Positions 52,863 to 61,828 of a DNA stretch of 64,000 nucleotides are shown piece after piece (positions within the stretch are counted from its first letter, which is position 1; each line of letters starts with the position of its first letter). A program made the translations under genes and the position numbers. The notes beneath the pieces are model-generated. The model worked only from the letters and a program-made list of their open reading frames with translations, was not told the origin of the DNA and searched no databases. Source of the stretch: Pseudomonas graminis (GTDB taxonomy: Bacteria > Pseudomonadota > Gammaproteobacteria > Pseudomonadales > Pseudomonadaceae); assembly GCF_004364335.1 (NCBI RefSeq), contig NZ_SOCR01000015.1:62001-126000 (forward strand), in the 5' to 3' direction.

Positions 52863-53948
52863 TCAGCGGCGAACCAGCAAAACCCCCGACTCCATGTGAT
52901 GGGTATACGGAAACTGATCAAACAGCGCGCATCGCTCGACCCGGTGGGTGTCGTGCAGCTGTGCGATGTTGGCGGCGAGGGTTTCCGGGTTGCACGAGAT
53001 GTACAGGATACGTTCGAAACGTCGCGTCAGCTCGCAGGTGTCCGGGTCCATGCCGGCGCGGGGCGGGTCGACGAACACGCTGCCGAAGTCGTAGCTTTTC
53101 AGGTCGATACCGGCCAGACGACGGAACGGGCGCACCTCATTCAGCGCTTCGGTCAGCTCTTCAGCCGACAGGCGCACCAGCGACACGTTATCCACACCGT
53201 TGTCCGCCAGGTTACTCAGCGCCGCATTGACCGACGTCTTGCTGATCTCGGTCGCCAGCACCTTGCGCACTCGGGTCGCCAACGGCAGCGTGAAGTTGCC
53301 GTTGCCGCAATACAGCTCCAGCAAATCGTCGTCGCGGTCGCCCAGTGCGTCATACGCCCAGCTCAGCATTTTCTGGTTCACCGTGCCGTTAGGCTGGGTA
53401 AACGCGCCTTCCGGCTGGCGATAGCTGAAGGTCCGGCCGGCGACTTCCAGCTGTTCGGTTACGTAGTCGCGACCGATCACCAGACGCTGGCCTTTCGAAC
53501 GGCCGATCACGCTCACCTTGAGATCAGCGGCCAATTGCTCGGCCTCGACTTGCCAGGCGTCATCCAGCGGGCGGTGATAGCACAGGGTGATCATGCCGTC
53601 GCCGGCGAGCGTGGTCAGAAAGTCCACCTGAAACAGCTTGTGATTGAGCGTCTTGCTGGCTTCCCATCGATCCCGCAGTACCGGCATCAATGCGTTGATC
53701 TGCTGGCTGGCGATGGGGAAATCATTGATCAGGATCGGCGTGTGCTTGTCGCCCGGCGCGAACATGGCGTAGTGACGCTTGCCGTCGTCGCGCCACAGGC
53801 GGAACTCGGCGCGCAAGCGGTAATGCTCGCGCGGCGAATCGAAGACCTGAGGCTCGGGCGCCTCGAAAGGCGCCAGCAGCTCGCGCAGGCGCGCGGCCTT
53901 CTCATCGAGCTGAGCGGGGTAGTTTTCAGGGTCGAACGTAGAACTCAT
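52863..53948 (-). CDS. trmA: tRNA (uracil-5-)-methyltransferase
   Basis: A 361-residue SAM-dependent enzyme that makes ribothymidine at U54 of tRNA. The SAM loop LLELYCGNGNFTLPLA is near residue 212; VFVDPPRAGMDP follows. The catalytic cysteine is Cys319 in ILYISCNPETLAAN with Glu353 in THHMES. Length is normal. It overlaps the permease gene upstream by four bases (ATGA). TrmA and TruB (9019) modify neighbouring T-loop positions but are encoded far apart. Confidence 0.96.
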   Translation of the reverse strand: MSSTFDPENYPAQLDEKAARLRELLAPFEAPEPQVFDSPREHYRLRAEFRLWRDDGKRHYAMFAPGDKHTPILINDFPIASQQINALMPVLRDRWEASKTLNHKLFQVDFLTTLAGDGMITLCYHRPLDDAWQVEAEQLAADLKVSVIGRSKGQRLVIGRDYVTEQLEVAGRTFSYRQPEGAFTQPNGTVNQKMLSWAYDALGDRDDDLLELYCGNGNFTLPLATRVRKVLATEISKTSVNAALSNLADNGVDNVSLVRLSAEELTEALNEVRPFRRLAGIDLKSYDFGSVFVDPPRAGMDPDTCELTRRFERILYISCNPETLAANIAQLHDTHRVERCALFDQFPYTHHMESGVLLVRR

Positions 53949-55237
53949 GGATAAAAGCCCAGCTTGATCACGAACAGAATCGACAGCACGACCAGCGCCG
54001 AATTCAGCTCGCGGCCCCGGCCCGACAACAGCTTGATCACGGTCCAGGAAATGAAGCCAAAGGCGATGCCGTTGGCAATCGAGTAGGTGAATGGCATGGC
54101 CAGCGCGGTGATCACCACCGGTGCCGCTTCAGTGATGTCGTCCCAGTTGATTTCGGCCAGGCCCGAGGTCATCAACACGGCCACGAACAGCAGGGCAGGG
54201 GCGGTGGCGAATGCCGGAACGCTGCCGGCCAGCGGAGCGAAAAACAGCGCCAGCAGAAACAGCACGGCAACCACAATGGCCGTCAGACCGGTCCGGCCAC
54301 CGGCGCTCACGCCCGCAGCCGATTCGATGTAACTAGTGGTGGTCGAGGTGCCCAACAGAGAGCCGGCCATTGCCGCGGTGCTGTCGGCGATCAGCGCACG
54401 GCCCATTTTCGGCATGTGCCCGTCCTTGCCCATCAGGCCAGCGCGCTTGGCGACGCCGATCAGAGTGCCGGAGTTATCGAACAGGTCGACAAACAGGAAA
54501 GAGAAAATCACGCTGACCAGACCGATGTTCAGCGCGCCGGGAATGTCCAGCTGCAGGAAGGTCGGTGCCAGCGAAGGCGGCATCGACACCACGCCGCCAA
54601 AGGGCGAGAAGCCCATCACAATAGAAATGATGGTGACGGCCAGAATGCCGATCAGTACGGCGCCGCGTACTTTCAGGGCTTCCAGCGCGACGATCAGTGC
54701 GAAACCCAGGGCCGCAAGAATCGGTGCCGGTTTGGCCAGATCCCCCAGGCCGACCATAGTGGCCGGGTTAGTGACCACGATGCCGGCGTTGTGCAGCGCA
54801 ATCAGCGCCAGGAACAGGCCGATACCGGCGGCAATGGCCGAGCGCAACGGCAGCGGGATGCTGTTGATGATCCATTCGCGGATGCGGAAGATCGACAGCA
54901 GGAAAAACATCACTGCCGAAATGAAGACTGCGCCCAGCGCCACTTGCCAGGTGTGGCCCATGTGCAGCACGACGGTGTAGGTGAAGAACGCGTTCAGGCC
55001 CATGCCCGGCGCGAGCGCGATCGGGTAGTTGGCGATCAGGCCCATGACAGTGGAGCCGATGGCGGCGGCCAGACAGGTGGCGACGAAGATCGCGCCCTTG
55101 TCCATGCCGGTCTCGCCAAGGATGCTCGGGTTCACGAACAGGATGTAGGCCATGGCCAGAAAGGTCGTGACCCCGGCCAGAATTTCGGTGCGCACATTGG
55201 TGTTATGTGCCCTGAGTTGAAACAACCGCTCCAGCAT
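53945..55237 (-). CDS. NCS2-family purine permease (AzgA/GhxP type)
   Basis: A 430-residue inner-membrane protein with about twelve hydrophobic segments. Family motifs: NTNVRTEILAGVTTFLAMAYILFVNP, PGMGLNAFFTYTVV, FVDLFDNSGTLIGVA and GTSTTTSYIESAAGVSAGGRTGLTA. These match the AzgA-like branch that imports adenine, guanine or hypoxanthine by proton symport. It is the first gene of a two-gene unit with trmA. Its divergent neighbour is a molybdenum hydroxylase, but the substrate link is unproven. Confidence 0.92.
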   Translation of the reverse strand: MLERLFQLRAHNTNVRTEILAGVTTFLAMAYILFVNPSILGETGMDKGAIFVATCLAAAIGSTVMGLIANYPIALAPGMGLNAFFTYTVVLHMGHTWQVALGAVFISAVMFFLLSIFRIREWIINSIPLPLRSAIAAGIGLFLALIALHNAGIVVTNPATMVGLGDLAKPAPILAALGFALIVALEALKVRGAVLIGILAVTIISIVMGFSPFGGVVSMPPSLAPTFLQLDIPGALNIGLVSVIFSFLFVDLFDNSGTLIGVAKRAGLMGKDGHMPKMGRALIADSTAAMAGSLLGTSTTTSYIESAAGVSAGGRTGLTAIVVAVLFLLALFFAPLAGSVPAFATAPALLFVAVLMTSGLAEINWDDITEAAPVVITALAMPFTYSIANGIAFGFISWTVIKLLSGRGRELNSALVVLSILFVIKLGFYP

Positions 55238-55545
55238 TTAAGGCTCCCCGGTGACGCTCCGCGTCATTTATGTAGTCGACTGAAACAGCAAAGCACAGCT
55301 CACCGAAACGGCTTGCACAAATTCTGCCAGTTGCAAAAAGCCGCGCATCATACCAGCAGCTCCGGGCGATGGGGCCTGGTGCATGTCGTCGGATTGCAAA
55401 TGTCCGGATCGACCCTGCCCCAAGCTGGTCCTGCGCTGCGTCAAAACGCCCGTCACAAACCCTGAACGTTTCCGAAACCGCACAAGTCGTACCCCTTAAG
55501 ACGCAGATCACTGCGCTGATCGAGTACCTACCGTGAGGCTTCCCC
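55238..55545. other. Divergent promoter region
   Basis: About 310 bases between the purine permease and the dehydrogenase operon. A short GC hairpin (GACGC/GCGTC near 55248) is visible. No gene and no clear operator are seen. Confidence 0.5.
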
Positions 55546-56070
55546 ATGAGTGCAACCAATGAACAGGCGTTCGCAGGGCATTCCATCGCCCTGACGTTGA
55601 ACGGCCAGACCCGACAAATGGACGTACAGCCCTGGACCACGCTTCTGGATCTGCTGCGCGAGCAACTGGATCTGGTCGGCACCAAAAAGGGCTGCGACCA
55701 CGGCCAATGCGGTGCATGCACCGTGCTTCGCGACGGCAAACGCATCAATGCGTGCCTGACCCTGGCGATCATGTGTGACGGCGCTGAGCTGACCACGATC
55801 GAAGGGCTGGCTGACGGCGATACGCTGCACCCGATGCAACAAGCATTTATCAAGCACGACGCCTTTCAGTGCGGCTATTGCACGCCGGGGCAGATCTGCT
55901 CGGCGGTGGGCCTGGCCAACGAAGGCCGCGCCAGCACCGACGACGAAGTAAAAGAGCTGATGAGCGGCAACCTCTGCCGTTGCGGCGCCTACAGCAACAT
56001 CCGCGCGGCAGTGGTGGAAGTCTTGCCATCCATGAATGCTGCGCCGGATCAGGGAGGGCGCGGCCAATGA
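55546..56070 (+). CDS. Molybdenum aldehyde/xanthine-type dehydrogenase, 2Fe-2S subunit (PaoA-like)
   Basis: A 174-residue subunit with two iron-sulfur clusters. The plant-type cluster has Cys50, 55, 58 and 70; the second has Cys109, 112, 144 and 146 (QCGYCTPGQ and NLCRCGAYSNI). There is no twin-arginine leader, unlike periplasmic PaoA of E. coli, so a cytoplasmic enzyme is likely. GTG/ATG choice is clear: ATG 55546 behind GAGG. It overlaps the FAD subunit gene by four bases. Confidence 0.93.
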   Translation: MSATNEQAFAGHSIALTLNGQTRQMDVQPWTTLLDLLREQLDLVGTKKGCDHGQCGACTVLRDGKRINACLTLAIMCDGAELTTIEGLADGDTLHPMQQAFIKHDAFQCGYCTPGQICSAVGLANEGRASTDDEVKELMSGNLCRCGAYSNIRAAVVEVLPSMNAAPDQGGRGQ

Positions 56071-57053
56071 ATCCCTTCAGCTACAGCAAGCCTTCCGACG
56101 TCACTCAGGCCGTCAACCTCGCGAGTCCTGCCAGCCGATTCATTGCCGGCGGTACGAACCTGCTGGATTTGATGAAAGAAAACATCGCGCGCCCCGAGCA
56201 CTTGATCGACATCACCGGACTGCCGCTCAAAGACGTTCGACCAACCGACAGCGGCGGCCTGATGATCGGCGCGCTGGTGAGTAACGCCGATCTGGCGTGG
56301 CACCCGCTGATCGAGCGTGACTATCCGCTGCTGTCTCAGGCCATTCTGGCGGGCGCTTCGCCGCAGTTGCGCAACATGGCGAGCACCGGCGGCAATCTTT
56401 TGCAGCGCACTCGTTGCTACTACTTCTACGACTCAACCGTGCCGTGCAACAAGCGCGAGCCTGGCACTGGCTGCCCGGCGAAAGAGGGTCTGAACCGCAT
56501 CCACGCGATTCTCGGTGCCAGCGATGCCTGCGTTGCGACGCACCCGTCAGACATGTGTGTGGCCTTGGCTGCGCTCGAAGCGCGCGTTCACGTCCAGGGT
56601 CGTGCCGGTGCCCGGGTCATCGAGTTTGCCGACTTCCACCGCTTGCCCGGCGATGCGCCCCAGCGCGACAACCAGCTCGGCGACGATGAACTGATTACCG
56701 CCGTCGAACTGCCTGCGCCACGTTTTCAGCAGCACAGCCATTACCTGAAAATCCGTGACCGCGCGTCTTACGCCTTTGCCCTGATTTCGGTGGCAGCGGC
56801 TGTTGAACTGGATGGTGACGTGATTCGTGATGTGCGCATCGCTCTGGGTGGCGTGGCCCACAAGCCTTGGCGTGACACGGCCGTCGAGCAGTCGCTCAAG
56901 GGTCAGCCGGTCTCGCGGGAAAACTTTGTTGCCGCTGCCGACGCGATGCTGCGCGATGCTCAGCCGCTGGCGCACAACGCTTTCAAGATCAAGCTGGCCC
57001 GCCGCGCGATCGTTCGCGCATTGAGCGACGCCACCTTGGGAGGGACTGTTTAA
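56067..57053 (+). CDS. Molybdenum dehydrogenase, FAD subunit (PaoB-like)
   Basis: A 328-residue FAD-binding subunit. The flavin loop is ASRFIAGGTNLLDLM (about residue 23), and the 4Fe-4S cysteine block LLQRTRCYYFYD... CNKREPGTGCPA (about 115-135) follows, as in PaoB and 4-hydroxybenzoyl-CoA reductase-like subunits. ATG 56067 overlaps the first subunit's stop; longer in-frame forms lie inside that gene and are rejected. The stop overlaps the next start (TAATG). Confidence 0.93.
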   Translation: MNPFSYSKPSDVTQAVNLASPASRFIAGGTNLLDLMKENIARPEHLIDITGLPLKDVRPTDSGGLMIGALVSNADLAWHPLIERDYPLLSQAILAGASPQLRNMASTGGNLLQRTRCYYFYDSTVPCNKREPGTGCPAKEGLNRIHAILGASDACVATHPSDMCVALAALEARVHVQGRAGARVIEFADFHRLPGDAPQRDNQLGDDELITAVELPAPRFQQHSHYLKIRDRASYAFALISVAAAVELDGDVIRDVRIALGGVAHKPWRDTAVEQSLKGQPVSRENFVAAADAMLRDAQPLAHNAFKIKLARRAIVRALSDATLGGTV

Positions 57054-59269
57054 TGAACGCGAACACACCAATCCCGGGAAACTCCGCGCTGGGGCAACCG
57101 ATGGACCGCGTCGACGGACGCCTGAAAGTCACCGGTCAGGCCCGCTATGCCGGTGAGTACCCAGAGGACGGCTTGCTGCATGGCAGCGTGGTCTCCAGCA
57201 CCATCGCCTCGGGCCGTGTCGTGCGCATTGATGCCTCGCAGGCGCTGGCGGTTCCGGGCGTGATTGCTTTCATCGATCACACCAACCGCCCGCACATCGC
57301 CAGTTATGACGAGGACTATCAGGACGCCGACGCTGCGGAAGGTTCGCCGTTCCGCCCGTTCTATAACGATCGCGTGCTCTACAGCGGTCAGCCGCTGGCA
57401 TTGGTCGTGGCAGACACCCTTGAACTGGCGCGGCATGCCGGATCCCTCGTGCGCATCGAATACGAAACCGAGTCGCACCAGACCGATCTCAGCATCGGGC
57501 AGAGTGATGCCCACACCGCACCGGCGGAAACACCAAAGCCACGTGGGGATTTTTCGGGTGCATTTGCCCAGGCGGCTGTAACGGTCGACAGCCACTACAG
57601 CACGCCCAACGAGCACCACAACCCGATGGAGCCCCACGCGTCGACGGTGTTCTACAAGGCCGACGGAAGCCTTGAGATTCACGATAAAACCCAGGGTACG
57701 CAGAACTGCCAGGACTACCTGCACAGCGTGTTTGGTCTGGAGAAAGAGAAGATCCGCATTCTCGCCGCCTTCGTCGGTGGCGCGTTCGGCTCCGGCCTGC
57801 GCCCGCAATACCAGCTGCCGCTGGCCGTCATGGCAGCGCTGAAACTTCAGCGTTCGGTGCGCCTGACGCTGACCCGCCAGCAGATGTTTACCTTCGGCTA
57901 CCGCCCACAAACCCTGCAGCACATGCGCCTGGGTGCCTCGAAAGACGGCAAGCTGATGGCGATCGCCCACGACGCCATCGGCCAGACCTCGCGTTTCGAA
58001 GACTTTGCCGAGCACGTCGTGGAATGGAGCGGCATGCTCTATCAGTGCGACAACGTGCAGTTGAGTTACAAGCTGGCGCCGCTGGACGTGTACACGCCGC
58101 TGGACATGCGCGCACCAGGCGCGGCCTCCGGCATGGTCGCGCTGGAATGTGCGATGGACGAGTTGGCCATTGCGGCGGGCATCGACCCCGTGCAGTTGCG
58201 GATTGCCAACTTTGCCGAGAGTAACGGCAACGAAGGCAAGCCGTATTCCAGCAAAGAACTGCTGGCCTGTTATGAGCAGGGCGCCGAGCGCTTTGGCTGG
58301 AGCAAGCGCAACCCCGAGCCGCGCAGCATGCGTCAGGGTCGGCAGCTAGTGGGTTGGGGCATGGCCGGCGGTGTGTGGGAAGCCATGCAAATGCCGGCCA
58401 GCGCCAAGGCCAGTATCGACAGCAGCGGCAAAATCACCGTGAGCAGCGCCACCACTGACATCGGCACCGGAACCTACACGGTCATGACTCAGATCGCTGC
58501 CGAGGCTGCCGGTGTGAGTCCGCAAGACGTCACGTTCGTGCTGGGTGATTCTTCGCTGCCGACGTCGCCGTTGCAGGGTGGCTCGTTCACCGTATCGTCC
58601 GTGGGCACTGCGGTGCAGCAAGCCTGCCGTGCCTTGCGCGCCAAGTTGCTCGACGCCGTGCGCATGGCGCATCCGCAATACGCGGTGGTCGACATGGCCG
58701 ATGTCGGTTACGGCGACGGTTATCTGCTCATTGATGATCAGCGTTTTGCGTATGCGGATATCGTGCGCGAGTCGTCTCACGAAACGCTGGAAGTGCAGAT
58801 TGACGCCAAGCCGGACGAGAAGCGCGAGGGTTACTCGACGGCGACACACTCGGCGGTGTTTGTCGAAGTGTTGGTGGACGAAGACCTGGGCACCATTCGC
58901 GTTAACCGTGTGGTGGACGCTGTTGCGGCGGGCCGCGTGGTGAACTCGAAAACCGCGCGCAGCCAGATTCTCGGCGGCGTGGTATGGGGTATTGGTCAGG
59001 CGTTGCAGGAAGAAAGCCAGACCGACCACACCCTCGGGCGCTTCATGAACCACAGCCTGGCCGAGTATCACATTCCGGTGAACGCGGACATCGGCGAGAT
59101 CGACGTGTTGTTCGTGGAAGAGAACGACAGCATCGTCAATGACCTGGGCTCCAAGGGTGTGGGCGAGATCGGCATCGTCGGCGTGGCTTCTGCCATCGCC
59201 AATGCCATCTACCACGCCACGGGCAAGCGCGTTCGGGAGTTCCCGATTACGCTGGATAAAGTGCTGTAA
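57053..59269 (+). CDS. Molybdenum dehydrogenase, molybdopterin-binding large subunit (PaoC-like)
   Basis: A 738-residue catalytic subunit. Blocks in order: RVDGRLKVTGQARYAGEY at the start, NPMEPHASTVFY, the cofactor segment FVGGAFGSGLRPQ, and the catalytic Glu705 in GVGEIGIVGVASAIANA. Together with the two upstream subunits it forms an alpha-beta-gamma hydroxylase that oxidises aldehydes or N-heterocycles. A PaoABC-like aldehyde role is favoured because of the size and sequence of the subunits; purines are an alternative given the adjacent purine permease. No maturation factor (XdhC/PaoD) is in the window. Confidence 0.92.
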   Translation: MNANTPIPGNSALGQPMDRVDGRLKVTGQARYAGEYPEDGLLHGSVVSSTIASGRVVRIDASQALAVPGVIAFIDHTNRPHIASYDEDYQDADAAEGSPFRPFYNDRVLYSGQPLALVVADTLELARHAGSLVRIEYETESHQTDLSIGQSDAHTAPAETPKPRGDFSGAFAQAAVTVDSHYSTPNEHHNPMEPHASTVFYKADGSLEIHDKTQGTQNCQDYLHSVFGLEKEKIRILAAFVGGAFGSGLRPQYQLPLAVMAALKLQRSVRLTLTRQQMFTFGYRPQTLQHMRLGASKDGKLMAIAHDAIGQTSRFEDFAEHVVEWSGMLYQCDNVQLSYKLAPLDVYTPLDMRAPGAASGMVALECAMDELAIAAGIDPVQLRIANFAESNGNEGKPYSSKELLACYEQGAERFGWSKRNPEPRSMRQGRQLVGWGMAGGVWEAMQMPASAKASIDSSGKITVSSATTDIGTGTYTVMTQIAAEAAGVSPQDVTFVLGDSSLPTSPLQGGSFTVSSVGTAVQQACRALRAKLLDAVRMAHPQYAVVDMADVGYGDGYLLIDDQRFAYADIVRESSHETLEVQIDAKPDEKREGYSTATHSAVFVEVLVDEDLGTIRVNRVVDAVAAGRVVNSKTARSQILGGVVWGIGQALQEESQTDHTLGRFMNHSLAEYHIPVNADIGEIDVLFVEENDSIVNDLGSKGVGEIGIVGVASAIANAIYHATGKRVREFPITLDKVL

Positions 59270-59284
59270 CCAACGCCGTACCCT

Positions 59285-59371
59285 GTGGGAGCGCGCTTGC
59301 CCGCGATGGCGGTGTGTCAGATAACGATTACGTCACTGACACATCGCGTTCGCGGGCAAGCGCGCTCCTAC
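59285..59371. repeat. REP-type inverted pair, family B
   Basis: GAGCGCGCTTGCCCGCGA and its inverted copy (59285-59306 and 59349-59371). It sits just after the dehydrogenase operon. The remaining 200 bases to 59574 hold no gene; promoter of the binding-protein gene is expected there. Confidence 0.9.
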
Positions 59372-59574
59372 AGTCCTTCTGCTGTGCCCTCCAATACCCC
59401 CCCTCATTTAATGTCGCCCCAGTGCAAGCACAGGTCGCGCTGGTGCACTTGATGCGCAGGCCTGCTGCGTACTTTGCATCAACGTGGCAGCCACCGAATT
59501 GCCGTGGGTCTTCAAGCCTTGAAAAACTGCCGAAAAGAGCTGAATAAAATAATGAGCCGACCCGAGGAGCATCC

Positions 59575-60516
59575 ATGAAGTCACTTATTCGTCATATCAG
59601 TTGCGCTGTATTGATGCTGAGCAGCACCGTCCTGCTGGCGGCGGAACCCGCCAAATGCCAAAACGTGCGCATGGGAGTGGTCAACTGGACGGACGTCGTC
59701 GCCACCAGCGCTGTTGCTGAAGTGCTGCTGCAGAACATGGGGTACGAGGTCAAACAGACCAGTGCCGCCCAGCAAATCGTCTTCGGCGGTTTGCGTGACG
59801 ATCGGCTCGACGTGTTCATGGGTTACTGGAAGCCGGCGATGGACAAGAACATCGCGCCGTTTGTGGCGGCCAATCAGGTCAAGGTGCTCGACGTGCCCAG
59901 CATGAGCGATGCCCAGGCAACCCTGGCAGTACCGGATTATGTGGCGTCGGGCGGGCTGAAAACCTTCGCCGACATCGCCAGGTTCAAGGACAAGCTTGGC
60001 GGCAAGATCTACGGTATCGAGCCCGGCACTGGTGCCAACGCCAACATAAAAGGCATGATCGAGAAAAACCAGTTCGGCCTCGGCGGCTTCCAGTTGGTCG
60101 AGTCCGGCGAAGCGGGCATGCTCGCGGCAGTGCAGCGTGCGATCAAGCGTAATGAATGGGTGGTATTCGTTGGCTGGACCCCGCACCCCATGAACATCAA
60201 CATGAAGATCGCCTACCTGACCGGGAGTGAAGACGTGTTCGGCCCGGGCGAAGGCGCGGCGACCGTTTCCGTGGTCACGGCGCCGGATTACGCGTCGCGC
60301 TGCCCGAATGTCAGCAAGCTGATGAGCAACCTGAAGTTCACGGCCGCTCAGGAAAGTCAGATGATGGTGCCGATCATGGACCGTAAGGCGCCGAATGACG
60401 TTGCTCGCCAGTGGCTCAAGGATCATCCCGAAGACATGAAGCGCTGGCTGGATGGCGTGACGACCTTCGATGGCAAAGACGCAGCGGCCGCCGTGCAAGT
60501 CGCGGTAAACAAATAA
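59575..60516 (+). CDS. Periplasmic choline/betaine/carnitine-type binding protein (ChoX/CbcX family)
   Basis: A 313-residue exported protein with signal MKSLIRHISCAVLMLSSTVLLAA. The mature part has the quaternary-amine binding fold with aromatic residues for a cation box: VNWTDVVATSAV, DVFMGYWKPAMD, and VFVGWTPHPMN. Pseudomonas commonly has several such binding proteins that share one core CbcWV transporter, which would explain the absence of a permease and ATPase here. It is followed 39 bases later by an esterase gene, which hints at quaternary-amine esters as ligand. Exact ligand unknown. Confidence 0.86.
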   Translation: MKSLIRHISCAVLMLSSTVLLAAEPAKCQNVRMGVVNWTDVVATSAVAEVLLQNMGYEVKQTSAAQQIVFGGLRDDRLDVFMGYWKPAMDKNIAPFVAANQVKVLDVPSMSDAQATLAVPDYVASGGLKTFADIARFKDKLGGKIYGIEPGTGANANIKGMIEKNQFGLGGFQLVESGEAGMLAAVQRAIKRNEWVVFVGWTPHPMNINMKIAYLTGSEDVFGPGEGAATVSVVTAPDYASRCPNVSKLMSNLKFTAAQESQMMVPIMDRKAPNDVARQWLKDHPEDMKRWLDGVTTFDGKDAAAAVQVAVNK

Positions 60517-60555
60517 ACAAGCACGCCTGGCCAAGGGCTCGGGCTGGAGCAGCCA

Positions 60556-61491
60556 ATGCCCACGTCTTACCCGCTGTCACCCGAGATGTCGGCGTTCGTG
60601 ACCAAAACGCTGAGCTTCAGCAGCGCGTCCGAGGACATCGACGAACAGCGCCGGGCGTATTCGCGGATGAGCGAAGCGTTCACGCCCACCCGTCCGGCCC
60701 ACCTCGATGTAAGGGATTTCGCCCTCGGTGGCGTGGCGGTGCGCAGTTACAGGCCTCAGCGGCTGACCCTCGAACATCCGGCGCCGTGTGTGATGTATCT
60801 CCATGGCGGCGGTTGGGTCGTGGGCGATCTCGATTCCCACGACTTTGTGACCGCCGCCCTGGCGGCCGACCTCAACGCCGTAGTCGTTGCCGTGGATTAC
60901 CGGCTGGCGCCTGAACACCCATTCCCTGCGGGGTTCGGTGACTGTCTGGCGGTCTGGCACGCCTTGCAGGTAGGCGCGCAGCGGCTGGACATCGATCCGC
61001 GCCGCATCGCCATCGCCGGGGACAGCGCCGGTGGCAATTTCGCCGCTGCAGTGTGTCTGGCGCTGCGCGATTCCGGTGAGCGTCAGCCGGTCGGACAGGC
61101 GCTTATTTACCCGGAACTGGGCGGCTCCAACGATCTGCCCTCGCGCCGTGAATGCGCCGATGCACCGCTTCTTTCTACCGATGAGCAGGCGTTCTACCAA
61201 CAGCTGTACATGACGGCGGACGAACAGTCGGCCTATGCCCGACCGCTCAACGCAGTTGATTTCCATGACTTGGCGCCCGCGTTCATCGGCGTCGCGCAGT
61301 TCGACCCCTTGCGTGATGACGGCGTCGCCTACGAGCGCGCGTTGCGTGAAGCGGGGGTGCGCACCGAGTTCGATCCCGGGCTCGGGCTGCTTCACGGCAG
61401 TCTCAGGGCCAAAGACCACGTGCCGGAAGCGGACGCGCTTTATCAGCGACTGGTTTCTGCGCTGCTGGGCTTTATTCGCGATCCGTTGTAG
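60556..61491 (+). CDS. Alpha/beta hydrolase, hormone-sensitive-lipase-like esterase
   Basis: A 311-residue esterase. The oxyanion-hole motif is HGGGW (83-87) and the nucleophile is Ser157 in GDSAGG. Acid and base are likely in QFDPLRDDG and LLHGSLR. No signal peptide is seen, so it acts inside the cell. The preceding gene encodes a choline/betaine-type binding protein, so hydrolysis of an imported choline or carnitine ester is plausible but unproven. ATG 60556 is used. Confidence 0.88.
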   Translation: MPTSYPLSPEMSAFVTKTLSFSSASEDIDEQRRAYSRMSEAFTPTRPAHLDVRDFALGGVAVRSYRPQRLTLEHPAPCVMYLHGGGWVVGDLDSHDFVTAALAADLNAVVVAVDYRLAPEHPFPAGFGDCLAVWHALQVGAQRLDIDPRRIAIAGDSAGGNFAAAVCLALRDSGERQPVGQALIYPELGGSNDLPSRRECADAPLLSTDEQAFYQQLYMTADEQSAYARPLNAVDFHDLAPAFIGVAQFDPLRDDGVAYERALREAGVRTEFDPGLGLLHGSLRAKDHVPEADALYQRLVSALLGFIRDPL

Positions 61492-61828
61492 GGCGTCCCA
61501 CGCAGGCTTTGTCAGTGCTGCGCTGCAAATCCGTCATTCTGCTCTGCTTCCCGCCAACTGCACCGCGCCGAAAGGTGAGTCAACTCGCCACGCGACAAAA
61601 GACCACGCAGAGCAAGTGCCGAAATGGGACTACTCTTCGAATGTCAGCTGACCTGGATCAATACCTTGGCGTGTATTGATCGAACTGGCCGCCTGACGCA
61701 TCTCCCCGGTCGCCGACCTGAGCACGAAACCACGAGAACAAACGCCACACCTCGTACTCAATACACCGTGGGGGCAGTCGCTGCAGGCCCCGAGTCTGAA
61801 GCCAGTTCCACCTGATAGAGGAAGACCT
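61492..61828. promoter_or_regulatory. cioAB upstream region with a 9-bp inverted repeat
   Basis: About 340 bases without a gene. GATCAATAC (61656-61664) and GTATTGATC (61673-61681) form a perfect inverted repeat with an 8-base spacer, like a site for a dimeric regulator. A GCGACAAAA stretch near 61592 recalls RoxR/RegA-type sites known to control cioAB in P. aeruginosa. Use of either is inferred. Confidence 0.5.

Noticed and set aside
59490..59508. TGGCAG...TTGC resembling a sigma-54 promoter before the choline-type binding protein
   Set aside because: The GG to GC spacing is 13 bases, not the required 10.
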